Source of the DNA: Prevotella sp. UBA4376
GTDB lineage: Bacteria > Bacteroidota > Bacteroidia > Bacteroidales > Bacteroidaceae
Reading direction: 5' to 3'
Length of the DNA: 5,249 nt
Assembly (NCBI GenBank): GCA_002391185.1
Contig: DGRY01000006.1
Location: forward strand, 1 to 5,249
Position numbers and translations under genes: made by a program. The notes under the pieces are model-generated. The model was not told the DNA's origin, made no database searches, and saw only the letters and a program-made list of their open reading frames with translations. Each line of letters opens with the position of its first letter. Position 1 is the first letter of the stretch. This document shows, one piece after another, positions 1 through 5,249 of this stretch.

Positions 1-1137
1 ATCGGTGGTGAGATGGACTGGGATTATCTGCAGGGTGTTAAGGAGGCAATGGTTGATCAGGATGTTATCCTTCGCCAGAAAGACCTTAATATTGTATATA
101 CTCCTCTTCATGGAACAGGTCGTGTGATTATTCCTGAGGCTCTTCGTTCATGGGGCTTCCAGAATATTCATGTTGTTCCAGAACAGATGGTTATCGATGG
201 CAACTTCCCAACAGTTGTTTCTCCAAATCCTGAGAACTCAGAGGCTATGACTCTTGGTATGAAACTTGGTACAAAGCTTGATGCTGATCTTGTTATTGCT
301 TCAGATCCAGACGCAGACCGTCTTGCTATTGTTTGCCGTAACAACAAGGGCGAGTGGGAGATTCTTAATGGTAACCAGACATGTATGATGTTCTGCTGGT
401 ATATCATTACTAATAAGAAGAAACTCAACCAGCTCACAGGAACAGAGTTCCTTGTTAAGACCATCGTAACTACTGAGGTTATCAAGCAGATTGCTGATAA
501 GAATAATGTTGAGCTTCGTGACTGCTACACTGGTTTCAAGTGGATTGCTAACGAGATTCGTGTTTCAGAAGGTAAGCAGAAGTATATTGGTGGTGGCGAA
601 GAGAGTTTTGGTTTCTTGCCATTTGACAAGGTTAGAGATAAGGATTCTCCAGCATCAATCTGTCTTATCTGTGAGATTGCAGCATGGGCAAAGGATAATG
701 GCAAGACTCTCTATGACTTGCTTATGGATATCTATGCTGAGTATGGTTTCTCTCGTGAATATACAATTAATGTTGTTCGTCCAGGTAAGACTGGCGCCGA
801 TGAGATTAAGCAGATGATGACCAACTTCCGCAATAATCCTCCTCAGGAGCTTGGCGGCAGCAAGGTTGTGCTTACTAAAGACTTCCTGTCTCTCGAGGCA
901 AAGAAGGCTGATGGTACTGTTGAGAAACTGGAGATGCCAGACACAAGTAATGTGCTGCAGTGGTTCTGTGACGACAATACTAAGGTTAGTGTTCGTCCAT
1001 CAGGAACAGAGCCAAAGATTAAGTTCTATCTCGAGGTAAAAGATCCAAGCTTCAAATGTGCAGGCTGCTACGAGCGTTGCATGAAGGCTTCTGATGAAAA
1101 GATTGCTGCTATCAAGAAGTCTTTGAATTTGGAATAA
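1..1137 (+). CDS. Phosphoglucomutase / alpha-D-phosphohexomutase, PGM2-PgcA type (5' end missing)
   Basis: This gene encodes an enzyme that interconverts hexose 1-phosphate and hexose 6-phosphate, linking glycolysis to nucleotide-sugar and glycogen synthesis in the cytoplasm. The reading frame is open from base 1, so the ATG at 13 is an internal methionine. The fragment has 378 codons; related enzymes have about 580 residues, so roughly 200 N-terminal residues, including the phosphoserine loop (TASHNP-like), lie upstream of the window. Visible motifs are TPLHGTG (100-120), the Mg-binding DPDADR loop (304-321), the sugar-binding loop GGGEESFGF (589-615) and the C-terminal phosphate-binding RPSGTEPKIKFY (994-1029). 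DPDADR together with TPLHGTG favours the PGM2/PgcA branch over bacterial PMM/PGM or GlmM, but glucose versus mannose or ribose preference cannot be read from the sequence. The tail has a small cysteine cluster (CAGCYERC). It faces hemW convergently; its likely terminator lies inside hemW. Confidence 0.93.
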   Translation: MGGEMDWDYLQGVKEAMVDQDVILRQKDLNIVYTPLHGTGRVIIPEALRSWGFQNIHVVPEQMVIDGNFPTVVSPNPENSEAMTLGMKLGTKLDADLVIASDPDADRLAIVCRNNKGEWEILNGNQTCMMFCWYIITNKKKLNQLTGTEFLVKTIVTTEVIKQIADKNNVELRDCYTGFKWIANEIRVSEGKQKYIGGGEESFGFLPFDKVRDKDSPASICLICEIAAWAKDNGKTLYDLLMDIYAEYGFSREYTINVVRPGKTGADEIKQMMTNFRNNPPQELGGSKVVLTKDFLSLEAKKADGTVEKLEMPDTSNVLQWFCDDNTKVSVRPSGTEPKIKFYLEVKDPSFKCAGCYERCMKASDEKIAAIKKSLNLE

Positions 1138-1144
1138 ACAATTT

Positions 1145-1260
1145 GAAGATATAAGTAGTTAAGAGGAGTTATGCCGCTTTTAGCGGCGGAGATAGAGGAC
1201 AATACCATAAAACTAATGTCTTGTAACTCCTACTATCTTCTTTTAACTACATCTAACTTC
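1145..1260. repeat. Imperfect nested inverted repeat in the convergent spacer
   Basis: Nearly the whole spacer between the mutase and hemW folds on itself. AGGAGTTA (1164-1171) is the exact reverse complement of TAACTCCT (1224-1231). GTAGTTAA (1155-1162) matches TTAACTAC (1243-1250). GAAG (1145-1148) can pair with CTTC (1257-1260). The right arm is longer by about ten bases between the two 8-bp blocks. Inside sits a perfect small hairpin, GCCGC-TTTTA-GCGGC (1173-1187), and a weak GACA/TGTC pairing (1198-1201 with 1217-1220). There is no T-run after any of these stems, so it is not a textbook terminator. It resembles a dispersed, MITE- or REP-like intergenic repeat or a structured 3' UTR. One copy in one window cannot show that it is dispersed. 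Confidence 0.6.
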
Positions 1261-1270
1261 TTCATAGAAA

Positions 1271-2383
1271 TTAGATTTTGATTAAATCACTCATAATACT
1301 ATCGCTGATGTAGATGCCCTGTCTCGTCAGCGATAGTTTTTTATTGTTTAGCTTTAGCATGCCTTCGTCAATAAGATGTTGTGCGTTTGAAAGCAAGTAG
1401 TTTTGCTGTTCCAGTGACAGCATGTCGAGATTGAGACCATCGCTGGTGCGTAGTGCTGTTGTTATTAAGTCGTTATAATGGGTGTCAGCATCTATAATCT
1501 CTGTTTCTCTTTCAGGGGTGTTGTTTTCTATTCCTTCGCAATATTTCTTGATGTTACTGATGTTCCACCATCTTTTTCCTGAAATATAGCTGTGGGCTGC
1601 AGCACCTATTCCTATATAAGGTGTGTTATTCCAATAGCTACTGTTATGGCGTGATCGAAATCCCTTTTTTGCAAAATTGCTTATTTCATAGTGTTCGTAA
1701 TTAGCAGCTGTGAGCATATCCACAAGAGTGTTATACATATCCAGACTCAGATTGTCATCAATCTCCTTAATCTTACCCTGCTGTAATAGGGTGAAAAGGG
1801 GAGTGCCCTCCTCGTACATTAACGAATAGGCAGAGAGATGTTCTACATTGAGTTCCAATGCCTTTTTAATGTCGTTTTGCCAGTCTTCGAGTGTTTCTTC
1901 AGGAAAGCCAAACATAAGGTCAACGCTTATATTTTTAATTCCCGCTTTGCGAAGTCTTTCAATAGCAACAATCACCTCGTTGGAAGTGTGGCGACGATGC
2001 AGAAATTTAAGTCGTGCATCAGAGAAAGTCTGCGCACCCATTGAGATGCGATTAATGGGCAAAGCGCTAATCATCTTGGCAAAATCATCCGTGACATCAT
2101 CGGGATTACATTCCATTGTAATCTCTATATTTTTAGAAGGAATGCCTATGGCAGAGAAAATCTGATGCAGTTGACTTTTATTCAACTGGCTTGGGGTGCC
2201 ACCCCCGAGATATATCGTTGACCATTCAGTCGAGTTTTTATTCTCTTTAAGATAATAGCCTTTGATTTCCTTGCATACAGCATCAACATAACGTTGCTTC
2301 ATTTTATCCATGGTTGTGCTATAGAAACCACAGTATATACATCTTGATGCGCAAAAAGGTATATGAATGTATAATCCCGTCAT
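1271..2383 (-). CDS. hemW: HemW, radical-SAM heme chaperone (coproporphyrinogen III oxidase-like)
   Basis: This is a complete 370-residue radical SAM protein of the HemN/HemW family. HemW binds heme and a 4Fe-4S cluster and delivers heme to target proteins; it was long mis-annotated as oxygen-independent coproporphyrinogen III oxidase. The start MTGLYIHIPF places the cluster ligands C11, C15 and C18 (CxxxCxxC, followed by GF) at the usual HemW position. True HemN has a further cysteine (CxxxCxxCxC), which is absent here. GGGTPS (60-65) is the SAM-contact motif, followed by ECNPDD (91-96), a GAQTF segment (116-120) and DLMFGFPEET (155-164). The HemW-typical block YEISNFA...SRHN..YW and GIGAAAHSY spans about 232-266. 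The C-terminal winged-helix-like HemW domain is present, so the length is full. It diverges from the EF-G paralog and converges with the mutase. Its 3' end doubles as a plus-strand terminator. Confidence 0.93.
   Translation of the reverse strand: MTGLYIHIPFCASRCIYCGFYSTTMDKMKQRYVDAVCKEIKGYYLKENKNSTEWSTIYLGGGTPSQLNKSQLHQIFSAIGIPSKNIEITMECNPDDVTDDFAKMISALPINRISMGAQTFSDARLKFLHRRHTSNEVIVAIERLRKAGIKNISVDLMFGFPEETLEDWQNDIKKALELNVEHLSAYSLMYEEGTPLFTLLQQGKIKEIDDNLSLDMYNTLVDMLTAANYEHYEISNFAKKGFRSRHNSSYWNNTPYIGIGAAAHSYISGKRWWNISNIKKYCEGIENNTPERETEIIDADTHYNDLITTALRTSDGLNLDMLSLEQQNYLLSNAQHLIDEGMLKLNNKKLSLTRQGIYISDSIMSDLIKI
1298..1342 (+). terminator. Intrinsic terminator for the mutase transcript, embedded in the 3' end of hemW
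   Basis: An 11-bp perfect stem, ACTATCGCTGA (1298-1308) and TCAGCGATAGT (1327-1337), closes an 18-base loop and is followed by T residues to 1342. The T-run lies on the plus-strand side only, so it would stop transcripts coming from the phosphoglucomutase gene about 160-200 bases after its stop codon. No T-run follows the stem on the minus strand, so it should not stop hemW. The stem lies wholly within hemW codons near its C-terminus. The loop is longer than average, which lowers confidence somewhat. Confidence 0.65.
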
Positions 2384-2400
2384 AATTTGTTATTTGAATA

Positions 2401-2408
2401 CAAAATTA
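2401..2408 (-). promoter_or_regulatory. Candidate -7 element of the hemW promoter
   Basis: On the minus strand these bases read TAATTTTG, a full match to the Bacteroidetes -7 consensus TAnnTTTG. It lies 17 bases upstream of the hemW ATG, which implies a leader of only about 10-15 bases. I find no convincing TTTG at the -33 position, so the call rests on the -7 box and its placement. The region is very A/T-rich and a chance match is possible. Confidence 0.42.
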
Positions 2409-2448
2409 CTAATAAGTTTAAAAAGATATGCACTTTTTTGCTTTTTCT

Positions 2449-2480
2449 TTTGGAAGTTTCATTATAAAATCGTATCTTAG
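2449..2480 (+). promoter_or_regulatory. Candidate promoter of the EF-G paralog gene
   Basis: TTTG (2449-2452), a 20-base spacer and TATCTTAG (2473-2480) fit the Bacteroidetes promoter TTTG-N19..21-TAnnTTTG, with one mismatch in the -7 box (TTAG for TTTG). Transcription would begin near 2485-2488, giving a leader of about 70 bases before the ATG at 2559. Just upstream is a T-rich stretch (2433-2451) and a short inverted repeat, AAAAAG (2420-2425) with CTTTTT (2433-2438), where a regulator could bind. In Bacteroides thetaiotaomicron the EF-G2 gene is, as I recall, activated by the carbon-starvation regulator Cur. I cannot identify a Cur site here. Confidence 0.55.
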
Positions 2481-2485
2481 AGCCC

Positions 2486-2548
2486 ATGAAAGCCCGACGT
2501 AACCCATTAGGCTTGACCATGAAAGAGTTAATATTACTAACAACTTAA
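2486..2548 (+). CDS. Possible 20-codon upstream ORF in the leader of the EF-G paralog gene
   Basis: An ATG at 2486 opens a 20-codon frame (beginning MKARRNPLGL, ending LILLTT) that stops with TAA at 2546-2548, ten bases before the ATG of the elongation factor gene and in a different frame. The ATG coincides with the predicted transcription start, so translation would have to be leaderless or nearly so. The second in-frame ATG (2519) sits in a repeat of the sequence around the first one: CCATGAAAG occurs at 2484-2492 and 2517-2525, exactly 33 bases (11 codons) apart. A short basic-then-hydrophobic peptide like this could be a translated leader, or the ORF may be chance in a non-coding UTR. No homolog is recognised. 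Confidence 0.25.
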   Translation: MKARRNPLGLTMKELILLTT

Positions 2549-2558
2549 ATCTTTTGAT

Positions 2559-4721
2559 ATGAGAGTTTATCAGACCAATGAAATCAAAAACATCGCATTG
2601 CTTGGCAGTGCGGGCAGCGGCAAGACCACACTTGCCGAGAGTATGTTATTTGAAGCAGGTATTATTAAGCGACGTGGATCGATTGAAGCTAAAAATACCG
2701 TTAGTGACTATTTTCCTGTTGAGTTGGAATATGGCTATTCTGTATTCCCTACAGTTTTTCATGTAGAGTGGAACAACAAAAAACTTAATATCATAGATTG
2801 TCCTGGTAGTGACGACTTTGTGGGTGGTGCAATTACTTCCCTGAATGTAACTGATCAGGCGGTTATCCTCATCAATGGTCAGTATGGACCAGAAGTGGGT
2901 ACCCAGAACAATTTCCGCTATACCGAGAAATTGAGTAAACCTGTAATCTTCCTTATTAATCAGTTGGATTCAGAGAAATGCGATTTTGATAACATCATTA
3001 ATAGTATGCAGGAAATCTATGGTTCGAAGTGCGTGCAGATTCAGTATCCTGTAAAGACAGGTCCTGATTTTCACGAGATAATAGATGTTCTCATCATGAA
3101 GAAACTGTCTTGGGGACCTGATGGAGGTGCTCCTAAGCGTGAGGATATTCCTGCCGAGGAAATGGATAAAGCTCTTGAACTTCACAAGGCTCTTGTAGAG
3201 GCTGCTGCAGAGAACGATGACTCTCTCATGGAGAAATTCTTTGAGACTGAGACTCTTTCAGAAGACGAGATGCGTGAAGGTATTCGTAAGGGATTAGTAA
3301 CACGATCTATATTCCCTGTATTCTGTGTTGATGCTCACAAGGATATGGGTGTGCAGCGATTGATGGAATTCTTGGGTAATGTAGTGCCTTTTGTGAGCGA
3401 AATGCCAAAGGTTCACAATAGCCGTGGAGAGGAGATCGATCCTGTTGCTGATGGTCCTGAAAGTTTGTATTTCTTCAAAACGGGTATGGAGCCTCATATC
3501 GGTGAAGTGAGCTATTTCAAGGTGATGAGTGGTACTGTGAAGCCTGGTGATGACCTCTCTAATGCTGATCGTGGCTCAAAGGAGCGTATTGGGCAGATTT
3601 ATGCCTGTGCTGGAGCAAACCGCATACCTGTTGATTCTTTGCAGGCTGGCGATATCGGTTGCACAGTAAAGCTGAAAGATGTTAAAACTGGCAATACTCT
3701 TAATGGCAAAGATGCAGAATGGAAGTTTGATTTCATTAAGTATCCAAACTCTAAGTATAGTCGTGCTGTTAAAGCTAAGAATGCCCAGGATACAGAAAAG
3801 GTTATGGCGGCAATCCTGAAAATGCATCAGGAAGATCCTACATGGGTATTTGAAAACTCTAAGGAGCTTAAGCAGACTATTGTTCACGGACAGGGAGAAT
3901 TCCATCTGCGCACATTGAAGTGGCGCTTGGAGAACAACGAGAAACTGAATGTGGAATTTGAAGAACCACGTATCCCTTATCGTGAAACAATCACAAAGAA
4001 GGCCAAGGCAGAATATCGCCACAAGAAGCAGAGTGGTGGAGCTGGGCAGTTTGGCGAGGTTCATCTTATTATTGAACCATATGCAGAAGGTATGCCTGAT
4101 CCAACAAGTTACAACTTCAACGGTCAGGAGTTCAAGGTTACCATGAAAGGTAAGGAAGAACGTGATATGCCTTGGGGTGGAAAGCTTGTGTTCATAAACT
4201 CGGTTGTTGGTGGAGCTATCGACCAGAGATTTATGCCAGCTATTCTTCAGGGAGTTATGGAGTGTATGGAACGTGGTCCGTTGACAGGATCTTATGCACG
4301 CGATGTAAGAGTTGTTGTGTATGATGGCAAGATGCACCCTGTTGACTCTAATGAGCTGTCTTTCAAGCTTGCTGCCCGTCACGCTTTCAGTGATGCTTTC
4401 AAGCAGGCAGGTCCAAAGATTTTGGAGCCTATCTATGATCTTGAGGTGTATGTTCCTGCCGATTTTATGGGCGATGTGATGAGCGATTTACAAGGACGTA
4501 GAGCACTTATTATGGGTATGGATACCGAGGCAGGATATCAAAAATTGTCGGCAAAGATTCCTCAGAAGGAACTTGCCAACTACAGTATCTCGCTCAGTTC
4601 GCTCACTGGTGGTAGAGCATCATTTACCACCAAGTTTGCAAGTTATGAACTTGTACCTAATGAGATTCAGACAGCACTTATTGCAGCTCATGAAGCTGAA
4701 GCCGATGCTGACGATGAATAA
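2559..4721 (+). CDS. fusA2: Elongation factor G paralog (EF-G2 type) with degenerate GTPase motifs
   Basis: This 720-residue protein has the full EF-G domain order: G domain (about 8-275), domain II (about 297-385), III (about 390-465), IV (about 470-610) and V (about 615-700). The P-loop is kept (GSAGSGKT, 16-23). Other GTPase motifs differ from canonical EF-G: switch I RGITI is YGYSV (58-62), DTPGHVDF is DCPGSDDF (80-87) with Ser84 for the catalytic His, NKxD is NQLD (134-137), and the SAF-like G5 loop is DAHK (258-261). Features needed for translocation remain: the domain IV tips SGGAGQFG (492-499) and HPVDSNE with His593, plus GQGEFHL (444-450) and LEPIYDLEV in domain V. Relative to canonical EF-G, domain IV has an insertion of about 29 residues (within 508-542). 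These traits match the Bacteroides EF-G2 reported to translocate slowly without GTP hydrolysis during carbon starvation; the same job here is inferred. The gene has its own promoter and terminator. RF3 or TetM-type proteins fit less well. Confidence 0.88.
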   Translation: MRVYQTNEIKNIALLGSAGSGKTTLAESMLFEAGIIKRRGSIEAKNTVSDYFPVELEYGYSVFPTVFHVEWNNKKLNIIDCPGSDDFVGGAITSLNVTDQAVILINGQYGPEVGTQNNFRYTEKLSKPVIFLINQLDSEKCDFDNIINSMQEIYGSKCVQIQYPVKTGPDFHEIIDVLIMKKLSWGPDGGAPKREDIPAEEMDKALELHKALVEAAAENDDSLMEKFFETETLSEDEMREGIRKGLVTRSIFPVFCVDAHKDMGVQRLMEFLGNVVPFVSEMPKVHNSRGEEIDPVADGPESLYFFKTGMEPHIGEVSYFKVMSGTVKPGDDLSNADRGSKERIGQIYACAGANRIPVDSLQAGDIGCTVKLKDVKTGNTLNGKDAEWKFDFIKYPNSKYSRAVKAKNAQDTEKVMAAILKMHQEDPTWVFENSKELKQTIVHGQGEFHLRTLKWRLENNEKLNVEFEEPRIPYRETITKKAKAEYRHKKQSGGAGQFGEVHLIIEPYAEGMPDPTSYNFNGQEFKVTMKGKEERDMPWGGKLVFINSVVGGAIDQRFMPAILQGVMECMERGPLTGSYARDVRVVVYDGKMHPVDSNELSFKLAARHAFSDAFKQAGPKILEPIYDLEVYVPADFMGDVMSDLQGRRALIMGMDTEAGYQKLSAKIPQKELANYSISLSSLTGGRASFTTKFASYELVPNEIQTALIAAHEAEADADDE

Positions 4722-4745
4722 CATCTATCTGGATAAAAAGTGTAA

Positions 4746-4781
4746 AATGCCGGAACGCTACAGTTCCGGCATTCTTTTTTT
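4746..4781 (+). terminator. Strong intrinsic terminator of the EF-G paralog gene
   Basis: AATGCCGGAAC (4746-4756) and GTTCCGGCATT (4763-4773) form a perfect 11-bp stem with a six-base loop (GCTACA). The stem is followed, after a single C, by seven T residues (4775-4781). It starts 24 bases after the stop codon at 4719-4721. A short A-rich stretch precedes the stem, but the T-run is decisive for the plus strand. It separates this gene from pheT. Confidence 0.92.
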
Positions 4782-4791
4782 ATTGATATTG

Positions 4792-4823
4792 CTTGTGTAG
4801 CAGCGAAAAAAATTGTATTTTTG
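4792..4823 (+). promoter_or_regulatory. Promoter of pheT, Bacteroidetes type
   Basis: TATTTTTG (4816-4823) is a full match to the -7 consensus TAnnTTTG and is followed by CACC. CTTG (4792-4795) stands exactly 20 bases upstream as a one-mismatch -33 element (TTTG). Transcription would begin near 4829, leaving a leader of about 30 bases, A/T-rich and without a Shine-Dalgarno sequence. The position right after a terminator supports an independent transcription unit. No T-box or phenylalanine-rich leader peptide fits in so short a leader. Confidence 0.68.
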
Positions 4824-4858
4824 CACCGTTTTTGAGTATACAATAAAAAATCATTATA

Positions 4859-5249
4859 ATGAAAGTTTCATATAAATGGCTTAAAGAATACGTTGACTTC
4901 GATCTGACTCCTCAGGAGACAGCGGACGCGCTGACATCTACAGGTCTTGAAGTTGATGCATTAGAAGAAGTACAATCTATTAAAGGCGGCTTGAAAGGAC
5001 TTTATGTAGGTAAGGTTCTTACATGCGAAGCTCATCCTAATTCTGATCATCTTCATGTAACTACTGTTGACCTTGGTAAGGGTGAACCACAACAGATTGT
5101 TTGTGGTGCTCCAAATGTTGCTGCAGGTCAGAAAGTTATCGTTGCAGATCTTGGTTGCGTGCTTTATGATGGCGATAAGGAATTCACCATCAAGAAGTCA
5201 AAGCTTCGTGGTGTAGAGTCATTGGGTATGATTTGTGCAGAGGACGAGA
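4859..5249 (+). CDS. pheT: Phenylalanyl-tRNA synthetase beta subunit (3' end missing)
   Basis: The frame opens at ATG 4859 and runs without a stop to the window end, giving 130 codons of a protein that is usually about 800 residues long. The beta subunit pairs with PheS in an alpha2-beta2 enzyme that charges tRNA-Phe with phenylalanine in the cytoplasm. The N-terminus MKVSYKWLKEYVDFDL and TGLEVDALE (28-36) are typical of PheT. Residues about 43-130 form the OB-fold tRNA-binding (EMAP-like) domain, with HPNSDHLHVTTVD (59-71), QIVCGAPNVAAGQKV (79-93) and KSKLRGVESLGMICAEDE (113-130). The editing, B5 and catalytic-like domains lie beyond the window. It is preceded by its own promoter; pheS is not adjacent upstream, which is common in Bacteroidetes. 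Confidence 0.96.
   Translation, partial: MKVSYKWLKEYVDFDLTPQETADALTSTGLEVDALEEVQSIKGGLKGLYVGKVLTCEAHPNSDHLHVTTVDLGKGEPQQIVCGAPNVAAGQKVIVADLGCVLYDGDKEFTIKKSKLRGVESLGMICAEDE

Noticed and set aside
491..1039. Additional plus-strand ORFs of 108 and 62 codons within the mutase
   Set aside because: They are out-of-frame shadows of the conserved mutase coding sequence.
13..1137. Treating the ATG at 13 as the real start of the mutase
   Set aside because: The frame is open from base 1 and the protein would lack the phosphoserine domain of its family; the gene starts upstream of the window.
1838..2165. Plus-strand ORFs of 68 and 105 codons inside hemW
   Set aside because: They are opposite a complete and motif-rich hemW frame and their translations show no recognisable features.
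1271..2383. Oxygen-independent coproporphyrinogen III oxidase (HemN) for the minus-strand gene
   Set aside because: The fourth cysteine of HemN (CxxxCxxCxC) is absent, the length is about 370 rather than about 455 residues, and the HemW-specific SRHN..YW block is present.
2393..2404. TTTGAATACAAA palindrome as an operator
   Set aside because: Only 4-bp arms in A/T-rich DNA that also overlaps the hemW -7 box; too weak to claim a binding site.
3576..4382. Minus-strand ORF of 268 codons opposite the EF-G gene
   Set aside because: It lies fully within a well-conserved EF-G reading frame, its translation resembles no family and has the Cys/His/Leu-rich look of an antisense shadow, and no promoter is evident.
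4746..4773. Inverted repeat as a possible insertion-sequence end
   Set aside because: A T-run follows immediately, it lies just after a stop codon, and no transposase or target duplication is nearby; it is an intrinsic terminator.

Overview
The window looks like an ordinary chromosomal stretch from a member of the Bacteroidales, most likely a Prevotella-type gut or oral species. Evidence: the protein families have Bacteroidetes character, the starts lack clear Shine-Dalgarno sequences and sit in A/T-rich leaders, and three promoter candidates fit the Bacteroidetes consensus (TTTG, about 20 bases, TAnnTTTG) rather than the E. coli type. The genus is an inference; Bacteroidetes is much firmer.

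Layout from left to right. (1) 1-1137, plus strand: the last two thirds of a PGM2/PgcA-type phosphoglucomutase (alpha-D-phosphohexomutase) whose N-terminus lies outside the window. (2) 1138-1270: a convergent spacer filled by an imperfect, nested inverted repeat. A good intrinsic terminator for the upstream gene lies further on, inside the 3' end of the next, oppositely oriented gene. (3) 1271-2383, minus strand: hemW, a complete radical-SAM heme chaperone. (4) 2384-2558: a divergent promoter region with candidate promoters for both flanking genes and a 20-codon upstream ORF ahead of the elongation factor gene. (5) 2559-4721, plus strand: a complete 720-residue EF-G paralog. Its GTPase motifs are degenerate (the catalytic His of DTPGH is Ser, switch I RGITI is changed, NKxD is NQLD), while the domain IV tip used for translocation is intact. 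Domain IV carries an insertion of about 29 residues relative to canonical EF-G. (6) 4722-4858: a strong intrinsic terminator followed by a well-formed promoter. (7) 4859 to the window end, plus strand: the first 130 codons of pheT, the phenylalanyl-tRNA synthetase beta subunit.

The genes form separate transcription units rather than one operon: the mutase ends convergently with hemW, hemW and the EF-G paralog diverge, and pheT is insulated by a terminator and has its own promoter. Themes are central carbohydrate metabolism, heme delivery and translation. The most interesting object is the EF-G paralog. It resembles the Bacteroides EF-G2 reported to support slow translocation without GTP hydrolysis during carbon starvation and gut colonization. 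I see no CRISPR array, tRNA, rRNA, insertion sequence or defence system.
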